Numbered from the stretch's first letter, positions 27,147 to 36,283 are shown. The stretch is 64,000 nt of DNA from DASSBR01 sp035688265 (GCA_035688265.1 DASSNE010000058.1:79994-143993), one strand, 5' to 3'. Numbers and translations: made by a program. Notes: generated from the letters alone by a model not told the origin.

Positions 27147-27175
27147 GACTGGATTCCTGCCTTCGCAGGAATGAC
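27147..27175. repeat. Dispersed 29-nt repeat copy 2
   Basis: Matches the reverse complement of 5829-5857 with two differences. It lies in the 114-nt gap between the amidase and namZ genes, beside a GCGGCC/GGCCGC hairpin at 27123-27137. Because it reads open in one frame it creates a false upstream extension of namZ beginning MSFLRRQESS. Confidence 0.8.
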
Positions 27176-27186
27176 ACATCACAAAC

Positions 27187-28839
27187 TCAATAATCCCGCT
27201 GTACCCATTCGGATTTTTCGAACTGGTCGATTTTGCGGCCGTCGACTTTAACGTCGTGAACGTACCAGCCGCGGCCGTTGGTGCTTGCATCGGTGCGGTA
27301 GTCGAACTGCACGTACCGGGCGTTGGGCGGCAGCACGAATTTCTTTGTTTGCCAGCCATTGCTTGAGCCGGTGAGCTGGCCGAGCGTGGTCCAGTGCACG
27401 CCGTCCGGAGAGGCCTCGACGATGCCGTAGTCCTCGCCGGGCTCGGTGCGATACCAGGTGTGGAACGACAGCGTCTTGCCGTGCGCATCGATCTTCGCCG
27501 TCAGCGTCCGGTTCAGGTAATCGCCGTAGCCGGAGAACCAGGCGTCGCCGCCGCCGGGGATGGCGACCGGAATGGCATCGGCGGCATCGGTATAGACTTC
27601 GCGGCGCGCAACCACGTCGGAGGCGCCGTGGCGCGTCGGGTGCACGCGATTCATCAACAACACCGCGACGATGTCGTTGGGTTTGTTGAGGATGATCGTG
27701 GTGCCGGTAAAGCCTTCGTGGCCGATCGTGTGCGGACCGGAGAGCGCGCCCATGAAATAGTCGCGGTCGATCGACCAGCCGAGGCCGGTAGCGTCATCGG
27801 GGTACTTGGTGTCCCAGTTGGTCGACAGCACTTTGACGGCGCGCTTGGACAGGATGCGCTTGCCGTTGTAGGTGCCGCCGTTGAGCATCATCTGGCCGAA
27901 GACCGCGAGATCGTGGGCGCTGCTGAACAGGCCGGCGTGACCGGCGACGCCGTCAAGCGCCCAGGCGTTTTCGTCATCCACCTGTCCCCACAGCAGACCC
28001 CGGTTGGTCCACGGCTGGTATTCGGTCGCGGCGATGCGCGGCTTGAGGCTCGCCGGCGGGTTGTACATCGTGTCGCTCATGTGCAGCGGGTCGGTGATGT
28101 GCTGCTTGATAAAGGCATCTTCGCGCTCGCCGCTCACGCGTTCGATCAGCGCGCCCAGAGTGATGAAGTTGATGTCGCTGTACACGTAATGCGTCGCCGG
28201 CGGATATTCGAGCGGCAACTGAAGCACGTATTCCAGGCGATCCTTGCGCGTGCCGGGAATCTGGTAGAGCGGCGTCGGCGGATCGGGCCGGAAGCCCGAC
28301 GTGTGCGTCAGCAGTTCCCGTACCGTCACCGCCCCTTTTCCGTTGACGCCGAATTCGGGCAGGTACTTCGCGACCGGTGCGTCGAGCTTGATTTTTCCTT
28401 CGTCCCAGAGCTGCATCACCGCGGTGGCGGTAAACAGCTTCGTCACCGACGCCATGTCGAAAATTTCGTCCTTGTGCATCGGCAACGGCTGACCCATCGT
28501 GCTGTAGGAGCCATTCGTGTAAATCGCGGAATAGCCGTAGGCTTTCCACTTGGCGATCGTGCCGCGCCGCGCGATCAGAACGACGGCGCCCGGCGCCACG
28601 CGTCGGACCAGGATGCGGCTGATGGTACCGTCCATGGCTTTCAGCGGCGCCTCGACGAGACCTGCCTGTTGTGCCGATCCCTCGTGCAGAATGGTGCGAC
28701 ACGGGCAACCGGGATGATCCCACGTGTAGCGATGCTGCGTCCCCGCCTGCCCTGCCATGGCAACCGACAGCGGTGCGATCGCAAAAACGAAAGCGAAGAG
28801 TAATTTCGTTGAAATTTTCGCTTGCTCAATTGAAGTCAT
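27187..28839 (-). CDS. AmiE-like serine amidase (beta-lactamase fold) with C-terminal beta domain
   Basis: Exported 550-residue serine hydrolase. Signal peptide about 1-29 (FAIAPLSVAMA). The beta-lactamase-like domain has SxxK at Ser131-Val-Thr-Lys134 and Tyr220-Ser-Asp222, with THTSGF between them. The Y-S-D motif, and the position directly upstream of namZ, resemble AmiE (YbbE) of Bacillus subtilis, a MurNAc-L-alanine amidase in the MurNAc-recycling operon. About 120 extra residues at the C-terminus (from near residue 425; FHTWYRTEPGEDYG, VQFDYRTDASTNGRGW) look like a carbohydrate- or wall-binding jelly roll not expected in AmiE. Ribosome site GGAG 8 nt before the ATG. Its start is only 18 bp from the divergent lysA start. 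Confidence 0.8.
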   Translation of the reverse strand: MTSIEQAKISTKLLFAFVFAIAPLSVAMAGQAGTQHRYTWDHPGCPCRTILHEGSAQQAGLVEAPLKAMDGTISRILVRRVAPGAVVLIARRGTIAKWKAYGYSAIYTNGSYSTMGQPLPMHKDEIFDMASVTKLFTATAVMQLWDEGKIKLDAPVAKYLPEFGVNGKGAVTVRELLTHTSGFRPDPPTPLYQIPGTRKDRLEYVLQLPLEYPPATHYVYSDINFITLGALIERVSGEREDAFIKQHITDPLHMSDTMYNPPASLKPRIAATEYQPWTNRGLLWGQVDDENAWALDGVAGHAGLFSSAHDLAVFGQMMLNGGTYNGKRILSKRAVKVLSTNWDTKYPDDATGLGWSIDRDYFMGALSGPHTIGHEGFTGTTIILNKPNDIVAVLLMNRVHPTRHGASDVVARREVYTDAADAIPVAIPGGGDAWFSGYGDYLNRTLTAKIDAHGKTLSFHTWYRTEPGEDYGIVEASPDGVHWTTLGQLTGSSNGWQTKKFVLPPNARYVQFDYRTDASTNGRGWYVHDVKVDGRKIDQFEKSEWVQRDY

Positions 28840-28849
28840 GTCGTATACT
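28822..28849 (+). promoter_or_regulatory. Candidate sigma70 promoter for a leaderless lysA mRNA
   Basis: A -10 box TATACT at 28844-28849 lies 16 bp after TTGCTC at 28822-28827. Transcription would start about 6-8 nt after the -10, at or next to the lysA ATG (28858). The 8 nt between the -10 and the ATG (CCGCGCCC) contain no ribosome site, which agrees with a leaderless transcript. Confidence 0.5.
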
Positions 28850-28857
28850 CCGCGCCC

Positions 28858-30111
28858 ATGTCAAATTTAATTACATCCAAAAACGGTGAATTGTGGCTGG
28901 AGTCCGTTCCGCTGCAAACGCTGGCCGAGCGTTTTCAAACGCCGCTGTTCGCTTATTCCCGACGCAGTATTGAAGCCGCATATCAGGGATTCGAAGACGC
29001 GCTTGCCGGTGCGCCTCACCAGATCTGCTACGCGGTCAAGGCGAATGGCGCGCGGGCGATATTGCAATTGCTCGCGCGCCTCGGGGCCGGCTTCGATATC
29101 GTCTCCGGCGGCGAACTTGCGCTTGTACTCGCGGCCGGCGGCAGCGCCGAGCGCACCGTTTTTTCCGGCGTCGGCAAGCGCAGCGACGAAATCGAATATG
29201 CATTGACCGTCGGGGTTCAATGTTTCGATATCGAATCCGCAGCCGAGCTCGAACGCATCAGCGACATTGCTTCTCGATCCAAAAAGACCGCGCACGTCGC
29301 GTTGCGCGTCAACCCGGACATCGAGGGCATGACGCATCCGCATCTCACCACCGGGCGGCGCGAAGACAAGTTCGGCATCCCGATCGAACTGGCCGAAGAT
29401 CTGTGCCGGCGTGCCAACGCGCTGCCGGGTCTTCGGCTGACCGGCCTCGCCTGCCACATCGGGTCGTCGCTGCACGATCCGGCGCCGTACGTCGCCGCGG
29501 GCAAACGCATCATCGAATTGGCCGACCGGCTCAAGGAAGCCGGCATCGCGCTCGACCATCTCGACTTCGGTGGCGGCTTTCCGGTCGGCTATCGCGGTGA
29601 GACGTTGCCGCCGGTGAGCGAGTTTCTCGAACCGCTGAAAAACGAAGTCGCTCGCCGCGACCTGACGCTGTTCATCGAGCCCGGGCGCTCCATCGTCGGC
29701 CCCGCCGGCGTGCTGCTGACGCGCGTCGAGTACGTCAAACGCGGCGAAGGCGTGAACTGGCTGATTGCCGACGCGGGCATGACCGAATTGATGCGGCCGC
29801 CGTTGTACGGCGCGTGGCACGACATTCGCGTCGTCAGGCCGCGCGCAGATCTCGCCGCGGAAGCGTCTCACGTGGTCGGGCCGGTATGCGAATCGGCCGA
29901 CTTCCTCGGCCGTGACCGCACGCTCGCCGCACAAGCGGGCGACGTGCTCGCGGTCATGGACGCCGGCGCTTACGGCGCATCCATGGCGTCCAACTATAAT
30001 GCCCGGCCACGTCCTGCCGAGGTGCTCGTCGATGGCGAGCAGGTGACGTTGATTCGTCGTCGCGAAACCTATGCGGACCTGATGCGTCTCGAGCAGTTTG
30101 ATAACACCTGA
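28858..30111 (+). CDS. lysA: Diaminopimelate decarboxylase
   Basis: PLP enzyme (417 residues) that decarboxylates meso-diaminopimelate to L-lysine, the last step of lysine synthesis. The PLP lysine is Lys61 in CYAVKANG. Other family signatures are the barrel segment GFDIVSGGEL, HIGSSLHDPAPY, LDFGGGFPVGY, EPGRSIVGPAG and GPVCESADFL, the last bearing the active-site Cys of the partner subunit. No ribosome site is present and a -10 box abuts the start, so the mRNA may be leaderless. It diverges from the amidase gene by 18 bp. In a neighbourhood that degrades cell wall it could also use recycled diaminopimelate; that link is inference. Confidence 0.96.
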   Translation: MSNLITSKNGELWLESVPLQTLAERFQTPLFAYSRRSIEAAYQGFEDALAGAPHQICYAVKANGARAILQLLARLGAGFDIVSGGELALVLAAGGSAERTVFSGVGKRSDEIEYALTVGVQCFDIESAAELERISDIASRSKKTAHVALRVNPDIEGMTHPHLTTGRREDKFGIPIELAEDLCRRANALPGLRLTGLACHIGSSLHDPAPYVAAGKRIIELADRLKEAGIALDHLDFGGGFPVGYRGETLPPVSEFLEPLKNEVARRDLTLFIEPGRSIVGPAGVLLTRVEYVKRGEGVNWLIADAGMTELMRPPLYGAWHDIRVVRPRADLAAEASHVVGPVCESADFLGRDRTLAAQAGDVLAVMDAGAYGASMASNYNARPRPAEVLVDGEQVTLIRRRETYADLMRLEQFDNT

Positions 30112-30169
30112 TGTAGGAGCGGCCGCTGGCCGCGAATTAATATATTCGCGAGCGGCGCTCGCTCCTACA
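30112..30169. repeat. REP-like palindrome, probable bidirectional terminator
   Basis: Element with outer arms TGTAGGAGC and GCTCCTACA and an inner GCGAA/TTCGC stem around TTAATATA. It begins right after the lysA stop and ends 10 bp before the stop of the convergent S9 peptidase gene. Its GTAGGAGCGGCC-type sequence is a familiar REP class in pseudomonads and xanthomonads. Confidence 0.8.
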
Positions 30170-30179
30170 ACACCCGTCG

Positions 30180-32327
30180 TCAATGTGGTTGCCCGGTTTG
30201 CGCGTGCAGCTCCGCGGCCAGGAATTCGGCCGTCCGCGTGTCGGCTTCAAGCCACGAGTGGTACCGCAGGAAGCTGTGAATCTCGTCCGGAATGACGAGT
30301 TCCTGCACCTCGACGCCGCGCGACTTCAGGCGGTTGGCGATATCGACCGTTTGCTGGAATTTGACCGTGTGGTCGTTGTCGCCCTGGATCAGCAGCACGG
30401 GCGAGCGCCACTTTTCGATCGAGCCGACGGGCGATGAGCGCCACGCGACCTTGAGCGCCTTCTTCCGATCGGTTTCGAAGCTGGGATAATCGCGCTGGAA
30501 CCAGTTGCGGAGCATGTCCAGCGACCAGTCGTGAATGCCCGCCCAGTCGGAACCCGCCTTGAAGATATCGGAATTGCGCGCCAGCGAGAGCGCGGTCAGG
30601 TAGCCGCCGTAGGAGCCGCCCCAGATGCCGATGTGATGCGCGTCGACGCCGGGCAGATGTTGCAGGTAGCGCGCACCGGCCACCACATCGCGATATTCCG
30701 ACGCGCCGGCGGGACCGGCATGCGCGGGATGATGAAATTCCCAGCCGTGGCCGATGCCGAGGCGGTAATTCACCGACAGCACCACGAAGCCGTGGTTGGC
30801 GAGATACTGGTTGACGGCGTAGCCGTTCGAGTAATAGCCGGAGTAATGCCAGCCAAGCAGCATTTGCCGCATCGGGCCACCGTGCACGAAGATTACTGCC
30901 GGCTTTTTGGCGGCGCCGCCGGCGCGCTCGAAGAGTTGCCCGTAGGCAACATGCCCGTCGCTCGCCTTGAAGGTCACGAGCTTCGGCACGACCAGTTGCT
31001 GGGTCGGAAAATCGGCCGGAATCTGATCCGCGTCCAGCACCTTTACAGCGCCGCCTTGAGCCGGCTCGACCGCCACCAGCGGCGGCTGCTTCGCGCCCGC
31101 CTGGATGAAGGCGACGGTCTTGCCGCCCTCCGCCACCACCGGCGACCAGCTTAATTCCGTCCCGTGCGTCAGCGCCTGCGGCTTGGCGCCGTCCACGGCC
31201 ACGCGAAACAGGTGGCGCCGATCGATGTCGCCGGGCGTATCGCCGGTATTGGCGCTATAGACGATGAAGCGGCCGTCCGGCGCCATCGTCACGTTCTCGA
31301 CCATGTAGTGGCCGCTCGTCAAACGCCGTGCCTTGCCGCCCGTCGCGGCGATCGCGTAGAGGTGCGGCCAGCCGTCGAGGTCGTTCATGAAAATCAGACG
31401 ATTGCCGGCGGCCCAGTGGAGATTCGCACCACCCGCCGTGTTCGGCATCGAGCCCAGCAGCGTGTGCGGACTTTTCCAGACCGCGCGCGCCTCGCCGCTT
31501 GCCACGTCGCCCACCCAGATCGACCACGGGTGCGGCGTCCGCTTGAGCAGCGGCTCGACCTTGCCGCCTGCGCCGGGCCGGCGGACGAACGCGATGTGCT
31601 TGCCGTCCGGCGACCAGCGCGGATCGGAATCATGGTTGGTGGTCGGATCGAGGTAGCGCAGGCGCGGCTCGCCGCGCGTGTAAATGGTGATGAAGCTGTG
31701 ATCGCCCCGGCCCGAGACGAACGCGAGTTGCTTGCTATCGGGCGACCAGCGCAGGCTGTAATCGGCGCCGCGATCGAAGAACATCAGCTGCGGCCTGGCC
31801 GAACCGTCGGTCGGCGCAGACCAGACAGAATGGTCCTTCTTGAGGAACGCGATCGTCCTGCCGTCCGGCGACACCGCCGGCGCGTCGCCCATGCCGATCA
31901 GGATCGGCGCGCCGCCGGTGATCGGCACCGTCCAGACCTGCATCTTCGGTCGCTTGACAGACGACGTCGGATCGGGCGGCACCCGCATCGGATAGATATT
32001 GTCATGGTTGCCGCCGCGCACGTAGGCCACGTATTGGTCGTCGCCGGACACCTGCACGTAAGTCAGTTCCTGGCCGTCGTCGTTCCGGTAATGCGTCAAC
32101 TGGCGGGGCTTGAAATCCGGCGCCTGGGCGATCCAGATGTTGCGCACGCCGCGCTCGTTCAGCACCCAAGCGATCGTCTTGCCGGAATCCGACGCCGTCA
32201 GTTCCGTCGGGAACGGATAGCCGAGCACCTGCTGCATCGTGAAATGCTGCGCCGATGCCTGTGCGGCGGCCGGAATCAGGATCAAAAAGCCAACAATTGC
32301 CAGAGTTCGCCTGAACAGTCTCAGCAT
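30180..32327 (-). CDS. S9-family prolyl oligopeptidase-like peptidase, exported
   Basis: Exported serine peptidase of 715 residues. A signal peptide (about 1-27) precedes a TolB/PD40-type beta-propeller with repeated SPDGK/APDGR motifs, followed by an alpha/beta hydrolase domain from about residue 470. The catalytic Ser is Ser572 in GIWGGSYGGYL; the Asp is in LIQGDNDHTVKF and the His in PDEIHSFLRYHSW. Such enzymes cut short peptides (dipeptidyl- or acylaminoacyl-type). ATG at 32327 is preferred to the upstream in-frame start because GGAG precedes it and it opens the signal peptide. It diverges from the NlpC/P60 gene. Confidence 0.92.
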   Translation of the reverse strand: MLRLFRRTLAIVGFLILIPAAAQASAQHFTMQQVLGYPFPTELTASDSGKTIAWVLNERGVRNIWIAQAPDFKPRQLTHYRNDDGQELTYVQVSGDDQYVAYVRGGNHDNIYPMRVPPDPTSSVKRPKMQVWTVPITGGAPILIGMGDAPAVSPDGRTIAFLKKDHSVWSAPTDGSARPQLMFFDRGADYSLRWSPDSKQLAFVSGRGDHSFITIYTRGEPRLRYLDPTTNHDSDPRWSPDGKHIAFVRRPGAGGKVEPLLKRTPHPWSIWVGDVASGEARAVWKSPHTLLGSMPNTAGGANLHWAAGNRLIFMNDLDGWPHLYAIAATGGKARRLTSGHYMVENVTMAPDGRFIVYSANTGDTPGDIDRRHLFRVAVDGAKPQALTHGTELSWSPVVAEGGKTVAFIQAGAKQPPLVAVEPAQGGAVKVLDADQIPADFPTQQLVVPKLVTFKASDGHVAYGQLFERAGGAAKKPAVIFVHGGPMRQMLLGWHYSGYYSNGYAVNQYLANHGFVVLSVNYRLGIGHGWEFHHPAHAGPAGASEYRDVVAGARYLQHLPGVDAHHIGIWGGSYGGYLTALSLARNSDIFKAGSDWAGIHDWSLDMLRNWFQRDYPSFETDRKKALKVAWRSSPVGSIEKWRSPVLLIQGDNDHTVKFQQTVDIANRLKSRGVEVQELVIPDEIHSFLRYHSWLEADTRTAEFLAAELHAQTGQPH

Positions 32328-32492
32328 GTCATTCTCCAACGGCGGGGCTGAACCGCCGCCTAGGCTAAGCGGAGCCGCCCGGGGTGGCAACTGAATAGCA
32401 AGAAAGCATCGCTTGTTTACTTTTTTGCATTGGTCTTCGAGAATCGTATCTTCTATGGTTTTAGTCGATTTCCCGAAACTGGCACGCCGACC

Positions 32493-33572
32493 ATGAAGCT
32501 ATTCACCCGTTTGCACGGCCGCGGCGCCCCGTTCGCCGCGCTGCTGATCGCCATCGTCTGCGCGCCGGCCGCGGCCAAAAACGCGCCGCACGTCCTCGGC
32601 ACCGCCTACGTCGATGTATCGGTGGCAACGCTGTGGACTTCGCCGGATTCGCCGCGGTCGATCGACAAGCCGGCACTGACCAACCCGGTGCACATGCAGA
32701 AGTGGATCGACGGCATGTCGGTCGCGCAACGCCGCTGGCTCTCCGGCCACAACGCCACGCAAACCCAAGTGCTCTATGGCCACAAGGTTTACATCCTCAA
32801 GGAGCAGGGCCAATGGGACAAAATTGCCGTACCGGGGCAGCCGACGCCGAAGAACCCGCTCGGCTATCCGGGATGGGTGCCGAAAGTCCAACTCACGCAC
32901 AGCAGCCACTTCGGCAAAATTGTGCAAAAGCAGCCGTTTGCGCTCGTCAGCGGCGCACCGACGGTCTGGCTGTACAGCAATGAAAAGCTGTCGCACAAGT
33001 TCCTGCGCATCAGCTTCAATACGCGCCTGCCGGTGCTGAGCCGCACTGCCGATGCGGTGCGCGTCGCCACACCGGACGACGGTCCCAAATGGCTGAAGGC
33101 CAGCGACGTCAAAATCTATCAATCGACGGCCGACATTCCGCGTCCGACCGCGGCTGAATTGCTGAAAACGGCGAAACAATTCGTCGGCCTGCCCTACATC
33201 TGGGCCGGCCGCTCCGGTTTCGCCTACGACTGCTCCGGGTTCACCGGCTCCATGTACCAGTATTACGGCATGACGCTGCCGCGCGACGCGGGCGCCCAGG
33301 CGCTTCACGGCCATGGCGTGAAAATCCCGAGGACAAACCACGACCTGCAGCGCGGCGACTTGCTGTTCTACGCAAACCACGACGGCACCGGCTCGATCTA
33401 TCACGTCGCCATGTACGTCGGCAACGGCAAAATGATCGAAGCCTACGCGAGCGGCACTCCGCTGCGCGTCACGACCGCCCGCTTCGGCAAAAATTACTGG
33501 GGCGCCGCCAAATTCCTGACGAACCTGGAAAAGGCCACGGCCGCAAATCCGAGCGAAACCTCAAAAAGATAA
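32493..33572 (+). CDS. SH3-like/NlpC-P60 endopeptidase, secreted
   Basis: Exported cysteine peptidase of 359 residues. Signal peptide about 1-28. Residues about 35-210 form SH3b-like segments (DVSVATLWTSPDSPRSID; PFALVSGAPTVWLY), and the NlpC/P60 domain follows (about 222-345). Catalytic Cys247 lies in YDCSGF and His304 in SIYHVAMYVG. The SH3b-SH3b-NlpC layout matches YkfC-type gamma-D-glutamyl-diamino-acid endopeptidases, which cut stem peptides of cell-wall fragments; activity here is inferred. The ribosome site is weak. The gene precedes a structured repeat and another serine hydrolase. Confidence 0.87.
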   Translation: MKLFTRLHGRGAPFAALLIAIVCAPAAAKNAPHVLGTAYVDVSVATLWTSPDSPRSIDKPALTNPVHMQKWIDGMSVAQRRWLSGHNATQTQVLYGHKVYILKEQGQWDKIAVPGQPTPKNPLGYPGWVPKVQLTHSSHFGKIVQKQPFALVSGAPTVWLYSNEKLSHKFLRISFNTRLPVLSRTADAVRVATPDDGPKWLKASDVKIYQSTADIPRPTAAELLKTAKQFVGLPYIWAGRSGFAYDCSGFTGSMYQYYGMTLPRDAGAQALHGHGVKIPRTNHDLQRGDLLFYANHDGTGSIYHVAMYVGNGKMIEAYASGTPLRVTTARFGKNYWGAAKFLTNLEKATAANPSETSKR

Positions 33573-33622
33573 TCTTCCAAATCGAAGTGCAGGACCTAAC
33601 GTCTCAGCACCCTAGGTGCACG

Positions 33623-33656
33623 CCCAGAGCCTCCAGGGACGGATTCACGGCGTCCC
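33623..33656. repeat. Dispersed structured repeat, copy B (core only)
   Basis: Contains the family core (agggac ... GATTCACGG ... gtccc, a 6-bp hairpin at about 33636-33656) preceded by CCCAGAGCCT as in copies A and the end-of-window copy. Long outer arms like those of A and C are not evident, so this copy may be truncated. It lies in the 161-bp gap before the serine hydrolase and reads open in its frame. Confidence 0.65.
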
Positions 33657-33733
33657 GGAAAATGGCTACCGTGGCGGGCGCCGGTCAGACTGCGGAAGCC
33701 TGTAACGTCTTCTTCTACAACAGGATTACGGCC

Positions 33734-35257
33734 GTGCGCACAATCTTTGCAGCCATCGTCGTTCTCGGATGCTTCACTCTCGCGAGCCAAATCGCCTCGG
33801 CCACTGAGCCCACACCGCTTCAAGGCCTCGACCATTACATTGAGCAATCAATGCACGCCTGGCACGTTCCGGGACTGGCGATCGCCGTCGTCAAGGACGA
33901 CAAAGTGGTGATGGAAAAGGGCTACGGCGTCAGGACGCTCGACACGCACGCAAAGGTCGACAAAAACACACTGTTTTCGATCGCCTCCAACACTAAAGCC
34001 TTCACCGCCGCCTCGATCGGGATGCTCGTCGATGCGGGCAAGCTCGGCTGGGACAGCCCGGTCATCGATTTCCTGCCCGACTTCCAGCTTTACAACGCTT
34101 ACCCGACACGCCAGGTCCGGATTCGCGACCTGCTCACCCACCGCACCGGCTACTGCGGCAACAGCTTCCTCTGGTACGACACTTACGCGACGCGCGCCGA
34201 GGTGCTGCACAGCCTGCGGCTCATCAAGCCGCAGCACAGCTTCCGCTCCCAGTTCTGCTACAGCAACATCATGTTCATGGCGGCAGGCCAGATCGTGCAG
34301 GCGGTCAGCGGCAAAAGCTGGGACGACTTTATCAAGACGCGATTCTTCGAACCGCTCGGCATGACGCACAGCGATGTGACTGTCGCCGCAATGAGCGCGA
34401 ACAAGGATGCCGCCACGCCGTATGCGATGCTCGACGGCAAAATGACGCCGCTCGACCGCTATTACCAGAAAAACATTGCTCCTGCCGGCGCCATCAACTC
34501 GAGCGTGTCCGACATGGCGCACTGGCTGCTGACGCTACTGGCCGGCGGCGAATATCAAGGCCGTCGCATTCTCAGCCAAGCGGTCGTCAAGGCAATGGAA
34601 ACGCCGCAAATTCCGGTCCCCGCCGATGCGCGCGAACTGCGCCTGTTCCACGAGCTGAACCCGAAAATCCATTCGCTCTCCTACGGCCTCGGCTTGTTCA
34701 TGGAAGACTATCGCGGCGAGCACATCGTCTGGCATTACGGCGAGATCGACGGCATGACCTCTGCCGTCGGCATGATCCCCGACCGCCACCTGGGCGTCGT
34801 GGTGCTGACCAACCTCGACACCAACTGGCTGCCGCTCGCGGTGATGTACCGTGTTTTCGACGCCTATCTCGGCGCACCGGCTTACGACTGGAGCGCTCGC
34901 GCGGAAAAAGTCTGGGCCGGCATCGAGGCGCAGGCAAAACGGCAGGCGGCAAGGCTCGCGCCGTCGCGCGCTGCGCATCCGAAACTGTCGGCGCCGCTAC
35001 AGGGCTACGTCGGCACCTATACGAGCCCGTTCGGCAAGGCAACTGTGACGCTGGAGAACGGTCATTTGGTGATCAGGCACGGGCGCAAGTATGTCGGCGA
35101 CCTGACGCCGTGGAACCGCGACACGTTCCATGTCGTCTGGCGCTACCGCTACCTCGGCGACACCTGGTGCCACTTCCTGCTCGGACCCGACGGTCGGATC
35201 GACAAGCTCAAGCTGTTCGGGCTGGATACCTACACCCGGCAAAGTGACGTCAGATAA
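33734..35257 (+). CDS. Serine hydrolase, beta-lactamase-like, exported
   Basis: Third close paralogue of the genes at 22678 and 24149; 507 residues. Signal peptide about 1-24 (VVLGCFTLASQIASA). SxxK at Ser85-Asn-Thr-Lys88, second motif Tyr176-Ser-Asn178, third motif HYGEIDGMTS, where the Lys/His-Thr-Gly is replaced by His-Tyr-Gly. The C-terminal beta extension begins near PLQGYVGTYTSPF. The GTG at 33734 is chosen because AGGA lies about 8 nt upstream and it starts the signal peptide; the frame is open further upstream only through a repeat. Converges with murB, the two coding regions overlapping by 8 bp. Confidence 0.86.
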   Translation: MRTIFAAIVVLGCFTLASQIASATEPTPLQGLDHYIEQSMHAWHVPGLAIAVVKDDKVVMEKGYGVRTLDTHAKVDKNTLFSIASNTKAFTAASIGMLVDAGKLGWDSPVIDFLPDFQLYNAYPTRQVRIRDLLTHRTGYCGNSFLWYDTYATRAEVLHSLRLIKPQHSFRSQFCYSNIMFMAAGQIVQAVSGKSWDDFIKTRFFEPLGMTHSDVTVAAMSANKDAATPYAMLDGKMTPLDRYYQKNIAPAGAINSSVSDMAHWLLTLLAGGEYQGRRILSQAVVKAMETPQIPVPADARELRLFHELNPKIHSLSYGLGLFMEDYRGEHIVWHYGEIDGMTSAVGMIPDRHLGVVVLTNLDTNWLPLAVMYRVFDAYLGAPAYDWSARAEKVWAGIEAQAKRQAARLAPSRAAHPKLSAPLQGYVGTYTSPFGKATVTLENGHLVIRHGRKYVGDLTPWNRDTFHVVWRYRYLGDTWCHFLLGPDGRIDKLKLFGLDTYTRQSDVR

Positions 35258-36281
35258 CGACCGGCTCCGGCTCAAGCATCACGCCAAAGCGCTCGGCGAC
35301 GGTTTCACGAACGCGCGTCGCCAGCGCCCACAACTCCTCACCGGTCGCACCGCCATGATTCACCAGCACCAGCGCGTGCCGCTCGGAGATGCCGGCGGCG
35401 CCCTCGCGCACGCCTTTCAGCCCGCAGGCGTCGATCAGCCATGCCGCCGACAACTTGAATTGGTCGTCGCCGTAGGCGTGCGCGGGCATCTCCGGGCAGC
35501 GATCGCGTAATGCTGCAAGCTCGGTTTGCGAGACCACCGGATTCTTGAAGAAACTCCCGGCATTGCCGATTTGCGCCGGGTTCGGCAGCTTGCGGCGGCG
35601 CAGCGTTTCCACCGCCCTGGCCACGTCGGCCGCCGACGGCTGCCGCACGCCCATCGCCTCAAGCTCCTGGCGAACGCCCACGTAATCCAGCCGCAACGCC
35701 CGCCGGCGCGGCAGCAAAAAGTCGACGTCGGTCACAATGTAGCGGTTCGGCCGATGCTTGAAGATCGAGTCGCGATAGCCGAATTCGCAGGCGGCGTTGT
35801 CGAACCGGACGCAGGTCTCCGCCTCGCGATCCCAAGCTTCGACGCCGGCAATGAAGTCACGCGCTTCGACGCCATAGGCGCCGATGTTCTGAATCGGCGC
35901 AGCGCCAACACTGCCGGGAATCAGGATGAGGTTCTCCAGGCCCTGGAATCCCGCCTCCAGCGACCAGCGCACGAACTGGTCCCAGTTCTCGCCGGCGGCG
36001 ACTCGTACGAGGGCGGCTTCCGGGCTGTCCTCCAAGATCGTGATGCCGCGGTTCGCAAGCCTGAGCACGAGCCCCGTCACATCGTGAACGAAGAGCACGT
36101 TGCTGCCGCCGCCCAGGGCGAGACACGGCAGATCGCGTAATTCCGGCCGGGCCAGCACGCGCGGCACGTCCGCAGCATCGCGCGCTTCCGCCAGCCACTC
36201 GGCACGCGCCGCTACGCGGAGCGTATTGAGTCGCGCCAGCGAGCCGGCCCGCGTTAGTGAAAAGTCATCGGCGACCGACAT
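35250..36281 (-). CDS. murB: UDP-N-acetylenolpyruvoylglucosamine reductase
   Basis: FAD- and NADPH-dependent reductase that makes UDP-MurNAc in the cytoplasm, 343 residues, type I MurB. Visible signatures are the FAD motif LALGGGSNVLF, IPGSVGAAPIQNIGAYG, CEFGYRDSIFK and the active-site region IGNAGSFFKNPVVS. The C-terminal GLKGVREGAAGIS is also typical. Start at ATG 36281, 2 nt after the murQ stop; a TTG two codons earlier would overlap murQ and is less likely. Last gene of the operon murA-kinase-murQ-murB. murB commonly sits in other contexts, so its place beside salvage genes is notable. Confidence 0.95.
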   Translation of the reverse strand: MSVADDFSLTRAGSLARLNTLRVAARAEWLAEARDAADVPRVLARPELRDLPCLALGGGSNVLFVHDVTGLVLRLANRGITILEDSPEAALVRVAAGENWDQFVRWSLEAGFQGLENLILIPGSVGAAPIQNIGAYGVEARDFIAGVEAWDREAETCVRFDNAACEFGYRDSIFKHRPNRYIVTDVDFLLPRRRALRLDYVGVRQELEAMGVRQPSAADVARAVETLRRRKLPNPAQIGNAGSFFKNPVVSQTELAALRDRCPEMPAHAYGDDQFKLSAAWLIDACGLKGVREGAAGISERHALVLVNHGGATGEELWALATRVRETVAERFGVMLEPEPVVI

Positions 36282-36283
36282 GA

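Noticed and set aside
27073..27177. N-terminal extension of NamZ beginning MSFLRRQESS
   Set aside because: It is the translation of a dispersed repeat; the signal peptide and ribosome site point to the GTG at 27072.
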